From positions 1 through 64,000 of the forward strand of contig JABHFS010000148.1 of the NCBI GenBank assembly GCA_018672475.1: 64,000 nucleotides of DNA, given 5' to 3'. The position numbers and the translations under genes are program-made. Numbering within the stretch: position 1 is the stretch's first letter; each line of letters opens with the position of its first letter. Below the pieces are notes generated by a model. That model was not told the origin of the DNA. It did not search any database and saw only the letters and a program-made list of their open reading frames with translations. The stretch is from Gemmatimonadota bacterium. GTDB taxonomy: Bacteria; Latescibacterota; UBA2968; UBA8231. Shown in pieces: positions 25,512 to 32,675 of this stretch.

Positions 25512-27475
25512 TGTTCTCGCTCCAGTTGCGATAGTTGTTCCTGCGCCTTTAAATGGTCGGGGTTTCGTTTAAGCATATCGACAAAAATGCCGCGCGCCCT
25601 GTCCGCATCACCATAACGGCGCAACAACACTCCCTGGCCGTAGCGCGCCTCCAAATGATCCGGGTCGATTTCCAGGCACGACTGAAAACTGCGCGCGGCG
25701 CGGTCGAACTGCCGCAAGCGCATAAAGGCCGCAGCGAGCAAATAATGGCTCTCGGCGTGGTCGGGGTTGATCGCCAGCGCCTGGTGGAGGCCGGCGATGG
25801 CCGCGGCCGAATCCCCGGCTTGGAACGCCGCCTTGGCACGACCATACCGCGCCCGCACCGAAGTCGAATCCAGCGCCAGCGCCCGGGCAAAGAAATGACG
25901 CGCCGAATCCGGCCGCCCAGTCGACGAATAAGCCTCGCCCAACAAACAATGCGCTTCCACATTGTCCGGGTCTAGGCCCACCGCTTGTTCCAGCGCTAAA
26001 ATACCCTTTGCCGGCGTATTCCGATACAGGTGCACCATCGCCAGGCGAATACGCGCCTGTACGTGCGAAGAATCGATCGCAATGGCCCGATTCAGCAGTG
26101 CGGCGGCGCGGTCCCAGTAGCGCTGCTGCGCATTGCGAATCCCCTGCGTATAGTGGCGTTCGGCCGCACTCAAACGCTCGAACGCGGCCAATGAAGCATC
26201 GGCACGGTCTCGTTGCCCGGCCTGCGCCTGCGCCTGGCCCAAAAGATTGTATACAGTATGGTTCGTCGGATCGAGGACGAGCGCCTCCTCCAGCGCCGAG
26301 ACCGCTTCTACATGCCGTTGTTGTTTGCCGTAGATCCGCGCCAGGTCAATTAGGGCTGCCGCATATTTCGGTTCCATTGCGAGAACGCTTTCGAAACCGG
26401 CCGCCGCACCGTCTAAATCGCCATTGCGGCCCGACAGATCACTCTGGCGGTAGCGGGCTTCGACATATCCCGGATCTAACGCGACGGTCGCACCGTAAGC
26501 CACCAGCGCCCGGTCGAAATTCGCCAGCGCCCGATGCGCCTCTCCCAAATGAAAGTGATAATGCGGCTGGTCGGCCTTGCGCTCGATCGCCTGTTCAAAA
26601 CGGATGACAGCCTCTGCGGGGCGGTTTAACATCTGCAGGGCGCTGCCTAAGGCATAATAGAGATCCGGCAGATCCGGATCCAACGCGATGGCCCGTTCGA
26701 AGGAGGATAAGGCCTGCTCGTTTTGCTGTAGCCGGGCATGCGCTAACCCGGTATAGAGATGGGTCTGGGCCAACGCTGGCGCATAAACGGCGGCCCTCGC
26801 CAGAACGGCTAGAGCCTTGCGCAAACGTCCCTGCTTGAGGAACACTCCACCGCGGCGACTCAACAGCGCACCGCGCTCGACATTCTTCCGTTCGACGAGC
26901 GTATCGGCCAGGGCCTGTTCCAGTTGTTGCGGAAAGACCTCAACCTCGGCAGCGCGTTGCGCCCGCAGGCCAGGTAATAAGTGCTGCAGGTCGGCATCCG
27001 CCCACTGGTGCTCCACGCGCACACGCACCTCGGCAGCGGCCTGAGCATAGGGCTGCAGACCCTGGGCCGCTTCGTCGTAAAATTGTTCGGGGTGATCGTT
27101 GTAATAGTGGCGCAGTTCCACAGCAGACAGTGGTACCCGCGTCGTCGATATCTTCTTTTGCAGGACAGCAATCAAGCTATCGTCACTGGCTGTTTCCGCG
27201 GCATGCAAACCTCGGTCACGCGCTGCAAGCAGCAATAAGCCGCGATCGATCAGCGGCTGTAGATACTGATATTTATCGGTAGCGGGACCGCGGGGGAAAA
27301 GTTCATTTTCCGCGCGGTCGACATATTGCGCGGCCGAAGCCCCTTCGACAGCGGTGCGCAGCGCGGCGGCCGTAATCTGCTGCGCCCCGACAATGGCCAC
27401 AACCGGAGATTCAGCCGGATTACAAGCCGAACACAGACACGCCAAAACAATACACAACGGCCATAAAAATCGCAC
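25508..27475 (-). CDS. SurA-N-like domain fused to TPR array, probable lipoprotein
   Basis: The GTG start at 27475 has TAGGAAC upstream. The signal sequence ends LACLCSACNPAES with a likely lipidation cysteine. Residues about 25-145 resemble the N-terminal chaperone part of SurA/PpiC-type proteins (VVAIVGAQQITAAALRTAVE, YLQPLIDRGLLLLAARDRGL, ELRHYYNDHPEQFY). No rotamase domain follows. Instead, residues about 195-650 form twelve or so TPRs (for example LYTGLAHARLQQNEQALSSF). A comparable N-terminal pattern occurs in the parvulin lipoprotein at 43666, so the two may share ancestry. It precedes the divergent CRTAC1 gene in one operon. An envelope chaperone or scaffold role is inferred. Confidence 0.8.
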   Translation of the reverse strand: MRFLWPLCIVLACLCSACNPAESPVVAIVGAQQITAAALRTAVEGASAAQYVDRAENELFPRGPATDKYQYLQPLIDRGLLLLAARDRGLHAAETASDDSLIAVLQKKISTTRVPLSAVELRHYYNDHPEQFYDEAAQGLQPYAQAAAEVRVRVEHQWADADLQHLLPGLRAQRAAEVEVFPQQLEQALADTLVERKNVERGALLSRRGGVFLKQGRLRKALAVLARAAVYAPALAQTHLYTGLAHARLQQNEQALSSFERAIALDPDLPDLYYALGSALQMLNRPAEAVIRFEQAIERKADQPHYHFHLGEAHRALANFDRALVAYGATVALDPGYVEARYRQSDLSGRNGDLDGAAAGFESVLAMEPKYAAALIDLARIYGKQQRHVEAVSALEEALVLDPTNHTVYNLLGQAQAQAGQRDRADASLAAFERLSAAERHYTQGIRNAQQRYWDRAAALLNRAIAIDSSHVQARIRLAMVHLYRNTPAKGILALEQAVGLDPDNVEAHCLLGEAYSSTGRPDSARHFFARALALDSTSVRARYGRAKAAFQAGDSAAAIAGLHQALAINPDHAESHYLLAAAFMRLRQFDRAARSFQSCLEIDPDHLEARYGQGVLLRRYGDADRARGIFVDMLKRNPDHLKAQEQLSQLEREQ

Positions 27476-27819
27476 TGGTTGTTCCTATTTAAAATAAGCG
27501 GGCGAGATCAAAAAAATATACCGACTACAGGAATATAATCTCAGTGATGGTCAAATTCAAAAAGGCCATCCTGTGGGATTTTAGCGGCCACAAAGGTGCA
27601 AGTTATGCATTGCAGATCCCCCCATGCCCCACCGTGATTTCACTCCCGCGATGATCGCTCTCTTTTAAAACGCGCCGCAAAAGCATCGATCGATTATCAC
27701 CACCATTGCATCTGAAGCTACGTTTGTGGCATATTGTAGACGAGTTCAATATGCCACGGGTGCAATCACAGTCTAAAAGGGCTATCACCAGCAAAATCCT
27801 CCAGGCAAGGAACAGTCAG
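27476..27819. other. Divergent intergenic region, 344 bp, with an operator-like dyad
   Basis: This lies between the minus-strand TPR gene and the plus-strand sorbosone-dehydrogenase-like gene. It is AT-richer than its flanks near 27480-27545. It contains the perfect dyad at 27726-27757, annotated separately. A frame running through it from 27706 is open but is better explained as leader sequence, because the ATG at 27820 has both a ribosome binding site (AAGGA at 27807-27811) and a signal peptide. Confidence 0.5.
27726..27757. promoter_or_regulatory. Perfect 11-bp dyad, operator candidate
   Basis: GTGGCATATTG (27726-27736) and its exact reverse complement CAATATGCCAC (27747-27757) are separated by 10 bases, so the half-site centres are 21 bp apart, about two helical turns. 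It lies 62 bp before the ATG at 27820. Spacing and AT-rich arm ends suit a dimeric regulator. A transcript hairpin is the alternative. No regulator gene is adjacent. Confidence 0.55.
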
Positions 27820-30246
27820 ATGCACCGACTCATTCTCGTAATTCTAATGGGTAGCGCAGCCTACGGCCAAGACGCGTACCCACCCGGCACCTTTCAGTTC
27901 AACCCCCAGGTGGATCTGCAATTACAGCCCGTCCAGGTCGTCGTGCCGGACAAATACGCCGAACGTATACCCGACCAGCCCGTACTCAACCTGCCGCCCG
28001 GTTTTTCCGCTCGAGTCTTCGCGATCCCCGGCGGGCCAGGACGCCCGCGGTTAATGGCCTTCAATGCCGACGGCGTATTGCACGTCGCCCACGTCAATAG
28101 CGTAATGGCTCTGCCCGACCGCGACAACGACGGGGTCGCCGACGCGGAGATCACAGCGGTATCCGGCCTGAGCCAGGCCAATAGCATCGCCTTTTACCGG
28201 GACGCGATGTATGTGGCCGAAACCGACAAAGTCATTCGCTACCGCGATCCGGACGGTGACCTGGTCTACGAAGAACGGGAAATCCTGGTAAACGACATCC
28301 CGTCGGAAGGTTGGCACACTTCACGCACTATCGCCATCGACGCGATAAACGAGAGATTTTATATCGCCGTCGGCTCGCCGTGCGATCTTTGCCGCTTAGA
28401 ACAACCCGTATACGGCTATTCCGAAGATCCGATCGCAAAAAGCGACGAATGGGACGCGATTCTCGAATTCAATATGGACGGCAGCGGCCGCCGCATTTTC
28501 GCCACCGGCATGCGCAACGCCGTCGGCCTCGACATCCATCCGGCCACCAACGAACTGTGGGCCACGCACAACCACTTCGACCTCGGCGGAGCGGACCTGC
28601 CACCCGAATGGATCGATATCGTGCGCAACGGCGATTTCATGGGCTATCCCCTATCCTACGGCTACCAGGTCTGGGTGGACGAAAAAGTGGAAAACTACCA
28701 ACGCATCTGGCCCTATACCCAGGCAGATTCACTGCGGGTCCAACGGATGAAGAAACCGGCGGGATTAGTTGAAGCCCATCAGGCACCGCTGGGCATGTTC
28801 TTTTACGACCATCCACTCTTTCCCGACCGCTTCCGCCACGCCGCCTTTATCGCCCTACACGGCGGCCTGACCGGCGGCAACCTGTCGGTGGTGCCTGGGT
28901 TCAAGGTCGTAGCCCTTTTTGACACGCCAGGTGACGGCCAAGCGCAAATGGCGGATTTTCTAACCGGCTTCGGACCGCCGCATACGCAAGTCTGGGGTAA
29001 ACCCGTAGGCATCACCGCCGATCCCCAGGGCCGTCTCTATGTCTCCAGCGACGCCGGATCACCCGCCGTCTTCCGCATCGAACCCACGGTCATCCAAGGG
29101 TCTTGGCAGCATAGCCTGCCGACGATCGTCGCCAGCGGCGGCTCTTTGCAGTTGCAGGCGACGATCCACGTCGAGCGCTTTGACCCCGAGGGCGAAATGC
29201 CCGTAGTAACGGCCGATCTCAGCGCTTTTGGCGGTTCCGCCGCACAACCACTGACCCCCGACGTCAATGGGGAGTACCGTCTGGAGGAAATCCTGGCCGT
29301 CGAGCGATCCAACGGCCAAGCGGAGGTGATCGTCTGGATACGCCAGCGCAATGATGCGGGTTTGCACAGCGTCAAACTCATCCACGCCGTCACCATTGCC
29401 CCGGTCTCCGACGCGGTGATCTTCGCCGACCGGCCGACCCTGGGTTGGACCCTCGAACACAGCAATCTAATACAGCTGCAAACCACCGAATTAGACGGGG
29501 CCACCGCCATCGCCCTAACCGCCACCCCCAGCCGTCTAGCCGGCTGGAACATCGAATTCAAGATCGACCAGCCTTTCCTCAAGGACGGCTATAAGAGCCT
29601 GCGTTTCGCCTTCCACCCCGGTGACATAGCAGACACCGACAGCGGCACGTTCCAAATAAGGATCAACCAGCGCTCCGTCGGCAACCGCACACACACTGGC
29701 CACTACACCCTCGACCGCGAATTCGGCAAACTGGTCAACTTACTGGGCGAAGGTGTCGGCGGCGTAGCCGGCTACGAGGTCGACCTGACGCGGCGCGAAT
29801 GGCAGGCGGTGGAAATCCCGCTGGATATCCTGCAACCCGAGGGCGCGATAGAATTAATCCGCTTCTCGGGCAATATCGCCGGCACCTTCTATCTCGACGA
29901 CCTGCGCCTGATCACCTCAGTCCCACCACCAACCCTCGTAACGGAGGAATACCAGGCCACGGCCCCGACCACCTTGGCCCTGGAAAACAACCGCCCCAAC
30001 CCGTTTAACAGCAACACCGTCATCCACTACCAACTCCCCGAAACCGGCCAGATCGAGCTGGCCATCTACAATCTCGCCGGCCAGCAAGTCGCACAATTAG
30101 TACGCGATCTACGCCCAGCCGGCCGCCATGCGGTCCGCTGGGACGGCCGTAACGATCAAGGCCAAGCATTGGCCAGCGGCGTATATCTCTATCGCTTGCG
30201 CGCAGGCGATAGCGTGCAAGTTCGCAAGCTATTGCTGCTAAAATAA
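27820..30246 (+). CDS. Secreted sorbosone/glucose-dehydrogenase-like propeller with C-terminal sorting-type domain
   Basis: The start is placed at the ATG at 27820, which gives MHRLILVILMGSAAYGQ as signal peptide and has AAGGA 8 bases upstream. The mature protein begins with a six-bladed propeller like PQQ-dependent sugar (glucose/sorbosone) dehydrogenases over about residues 50-430: LPPGFSARVFAIPGGPGRPR, MRNAVGLDIHPATNELWATH, GKPVGITADPQGRLYVSSDA. A beta-rich middle part includes a jelly-roll-like segment at about 530-700. The last 85 residues (NRPNPFNSNTVIHYQLPETG, IYNLAGQQVAQL, VRWDGRNDQG, GVYLYRL) form a FlgD-like/T9SS-type C-terminal domain. Sugar oxidation is family inference and the cofactor is unproven. 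The total is 808 aa. Confidence 0.8.
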   Translation: MHRLILVILMGSAAYGQDAYPPGTFQFNPQVDLQLQPVQVVVPDKYAERIPDQPVLNLPPGFSARVFAIPGGPGRPRLMAFNADGVLHVAHVNSVMALPDRDNDGVADAEITAVSGLSQANSIAFYRDAMYVAETDKVIRYRDPDGDLVYEEREILVNDIPSEGWHTSRTIAIDAINERFYIAVGSPCDLCRLEQPVYGYSEDPIAKSDEWDAILEFNMDGSGRRIFATGMRNAVGLDIHPATNELWATHNHFDLGGADLPPEWIDIVRNGDFMGYPLSYGYQVWVDEKVENYQRIWPYTQADSLRVQRMKKPAGLVEAHQAPLGMFFYDHPLFPDRFRHAAFIALHGGLTGGNLSVVPGFKVVALFDTPGDGQAQMADFLTGFGPPHTQVWGKPVGITADPQGRLYVSSDAGSPAVFRIEPTVIQGSWQHSLPTIVASGGSLQLQATIHVERFDPEGEMPVVTADLSAFGGSAAQPLTPDVNGEYRLEEILAVERSNGQAEVIVWIRQRNDAGLHSVKLIHAVTIAPVSDAVIFADRPTLGWTLEHSNLIQLQTTELDGATAIALTATPSRLAGWNIEFKIDQPFLKDGYKSLRFAFHPGDIADTDSGTFQIRINQRSVGNRTHTGHYTLDREFGKLVNLLGEGVGGVAGYEVDLTRREWQAVEIPLDILQPEGAIELIRFSGNIAGTFYLDDLRLITSVPPPTLVTEEYQATAPTTLALENNRPNPFNSNTVIHYQLPETGQIELAIYNLAGQQVAQLVRDLRPAGRHAVRWDGRNDQGQALASGVYLYRLRAGDSVQVRKLLLLK

Positions 30247-30358
30247 TGTGTTATTTTGCCGATTATTCCATCGGGCGGAAGCATCTCGTGCGGCTCGACA
30301 TTTCGCGATGACACCGACTCCAGCCAACAATCGCACACATCACCATAGCAACGCGAGA

Positions 30359-32503
30359 TCAATAAACCAGCGAAATAGTGCCGGTCCGGTTGCCGATCTC
30401 TTCGTCGGTGTCCAGTGAAATACGATAGATATAATTTCCTGGCGCCACCTGCTCGCCCTCGTCGTCGCGGCCGTCCCATTCCGGCACGTCGGGGCCCTGG
30501 TCGAAGAGCCCGCGAATCACGTTCAGCCGCTCCAGACGGCGGATGCGCCGGCCGGCCAGATCGTAAATATCAATGGTCAGTTCGCGCTGCACTGACACGT
30601 CGTAGAGTTGGAAACGAAATTCAGCAGCATCGTTGACGCCATCGCCATTCGGGGTAAATGGATTGGGCGCGATGCGTACCTGCGCCAGCGGGTTCGCGCC
30701 CAACTCATCAGTGCGTACCCCCAGCGAATTGCCCGGAAAGTCGACATTGGCGTCACCCGGATCGATCAGTTGTTTGACGCCGTTGCTCTCGCTGTCGAAA
30801 ACCCAGCCCTGGAATTGGGTACCATAACGCACCACGTGCACGTCGAACTCCACTTCGATGAGCTTGAAGGTGTCGTCGGCCCCCTCGAGTTTGGGCAGGG
30901 AGACGATAATGCGGTCGTCGAGGATCTCAATGGGAAAGCCGTCATCCAATTCGACCCCGTCGACACGCACTGCACGCACCTGATCCACTCGCGTCAAAGT
31001 GAAAATTTCCAGACGGTCAAAACCGGTATCACCGCCCTCGAAGGTTGGACGTACGCTATAAGTGAAGGCGGTAATCTCGGTGCGCGAGACGTCTTGCGGC
31101 CAAATCTCGCCGACGATACCCAATGCCGACGGGGGCGCGAACTGGACCTCTAACTCGCGCAGTTGCCCGGCCTTGCTCAAACTGGACAAGAAAATCACCT
31201 GGACTTGCAGATAGCGACTGGGCCCCGGCGAAAGGATCGGCGTACCGTCCAGCCAATCGGCCGCCTCCAACTCCGGGTCGCTTTGGCCGACTACCAACGG
31301 ATAGGGGGCCGACCAGAAGCTCCAGTTTCCCGTGTCGAGGGTAGTAAAACGTATCGACTGGTCCGCGCGTTCGAACTCCACACGGTCCAACGAAGTCGGC
31401 TCGCCTTCGATATTGCTGGGCACCCAATAGAGACTGGGGTCCAGATCATTGCCCGAGCGGGTGCGGATGATCACATTCGAATCCTCGTTGAACAGGCCGT
31501 CCCAACGGATTTTCCCCCAGGCCATCGGCGTGCCGAAATCGAGCACGGCGGTGGTATAGACGGCGCGCTCGACATAGCCCTCACCAAAGATCTCGAACTC
31601 GGCGATTTCCCAGCTTTCGATCGGGTTGAGCGGCCGCACGGCAACCCACTGGAACTGTTGGCTCGGAAAACGGATATCGACGATCGCATCCAGGTTTTCG
31701 GTTTCTTTGCTCAACGTAATCAGTCGCGGGTCATTGGGCGCGTCGACGCGGTTGCGGCTGATCGTATTGAACCAACGATTTTCGGAGGTGCTCAAATAGC
31801 AGTGGGAGGCAAAACCGTGTCGGCTATTGGCCCCTGAAACTTCGAACCAGGGCAGAAAATTCTCGGTAAAATCCTCCTCGGCCAGGCTTTCCTTGAGCAA
31901 CCGGGGTTCCCCCATCCGCTCGAGTAACTCGTCTATTTTGGGATTGGCAGTACCCAACCGCGGATAGAAGCGAATCCGGTTAATCGGATAGTTGACCCCC
32001 AACTCGACAATCGAATTCTGCACATACAGCCGGCTCTCAATTCCGCTATTCTCGCTGGTACTGACATTGAAGAACGCCGCGGTATTGGGATCGCCGTCGT
32101 ACATCGGACCGACCTGCACCAATTGCGTCGAGATATTGCTGCAGTTTCCGCTGGTCGTGATGTTGTTGGAAATCCCACGGGCGATGCGAGTGCGGGCGGC
32201 CGGATGGGCCAGGTTCAGGTCCGGCGGCACGAAAAAGGGACGCATCCACCGGCGACCGTCAATATCGAGGATTTCGTTGAGCGTGTCTTCCCAAGTCGAA
32301 TAAGAGATATTGGAAGCTATTCTCTCGGTTGCAATAGAAACGCCCGAAGCATTGAGCACTGTGTAGTTGCCCGGCTCAAACGACAGTGCAGTATCCCAGG
32401 CGTTACCATCCTCGCCACCGAGTTTATATACGTTGAATGCCGATACGGGCCCGGTAAGGGTCGCTATGAGCAAGACACTGAGCCAACAGCCGGAGAGAGA
32501 CAT
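30359..32503 (-). CDS. Large secreted protein, paralogue A: discoidin-like segment plus FlgD-like C-terminal domain
   Basis: This 714-aa protein has a signal peptide (residues 1-22, ending GPVSA) and GAGG/TCGAGG ahead of the ATG on the minus strand. Residues about 130-310 look like an F5/8-type-C/discoidin-like beta-sandwich: YDGDPNTAAFFN, VELGVNYPINRIRFYPR, FEIFGEGYVERAVY. A core shared with the proteins at 32676 and 45429 follows: GKIRWDG, VIIRTRSGN, WSFWSAPY, LSPGPSRYLQV, VGEIWPQDV. PNPFTPNGDG at 613-622 begins the last 100 residues, a FlgD-Ig-like domain with IYDLAGRRI and WDGRDDEGE, ending SLVY. It is probably exported and surface-attached. It diverges from paralogue B across a promoter region. 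Confidence 0.75.
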   Translation of the reverse strand: MSLSGCWLSVLLIATLTGPVSAFNVYKLGGEDGNAWDTALSFEPGNYTVLNASGVSIATERIASNISYSTWEDTLNEILDIDGRRWMRPFFVPPDLNLAHPAARTRIARGISNNITTSGNCSNISTQLVQVGPMYDGDPNTAAFFNVSTSENSGIESRLYVQNSIVELGVNYPINRIRFYPRLGTANPKIDELLERMGEPRLLKESLAEEDFTENFLPWFEVSGANSRHGFASHCYLSTSENRWFNTISRNRVDAPNDPRLITLSKETENLDAIVDIRFPSQQFQWVAVRPLNPIESWEIAEFEIFGEGYVERAVYTTAVLDFGTPMAWGKIRWDGLFNEDSNVIIRTRSGNDLDPSLYWVPSNIEGEPTSLDRVEFERADQSIRFTTLDTGNWSFWSAPYPLVVGQSDPELEAADWLDGTPILSPGPSRYLQVQVIFLSSLSKAGQLRELEVQFAPPSALGIVGEIWPQDVSRTEITAFTYSVRPTFEGGDTGFDRLEIFTLTRVDQVRAVRVDGVELDDGFPIEILDDRIIVSLPKLEGADDTFKLIEVEFDVHVVRYGTQFQGWVFDSESNGVKQLIDPGDANVDFPGNSLGVRTDELGANPLAQVRIAPNPFTPNGDGVNDAAEFRFQLYDVSVQRELTIDIYDLAGRRIRRLERLNVIRGLFDQGPDVPEWDGRDDEGEQVAPGNYIYRISLDTDEEIGNRTGTISLVY

Positions 32504-32576
32504 ACTTTGTACCTCGACCTCTAAGAGGGTAGAATGAAATTAAAATAAAGAAAAATTGTCCGATTTGTGAATTTAT

Positions 32577-32606
32577 TTGACTAATCTTAATATTGCCTTA
32601 TATAAA
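32577..32606 (+). promoter_or_regulatory. Promoter candidate for the secreted protein gene at 32676
   Basis: TTGACT (32577-32582) is followed by TATATA (32599-32604, 16-base spacer) overlapping TATAAA (32601-32606, 18-base spacer), in a strongly AT-rich stretch (32525-32610) between two divergent genes. It would give a leader of about 60 bases containing a duplicated element. Confidence 0.55.
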
Positions 32607-32627
32607 ACAGAACGCTCGCGTGTTGTA

Positions 32628-32671
32628 TGCTACATTAAAAGGCAGACGTTGCTACATTAAAAGGCAGACGT
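32628..32671 (+). repeat. Perfect 22-bp tandem duplication in the leader, carrying the ribosome binding site
   Basis: Two identical 22-bp units lie head to tail (32628-32649 and 32650-32671). Each contains TTAAAAGGCAGACGT. In the second copy AAAAGG (32659-32664) lies 11 bases before the ATG at 32676 and 5 bases before an in-frame GTG at 32670. The duplication therefore creates an extra, upstream Shine-Dalgarno-like copy. Exact identity suggests it is recent. Confidence 0.9.
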
Positions 32672-32675
32672 GAAC

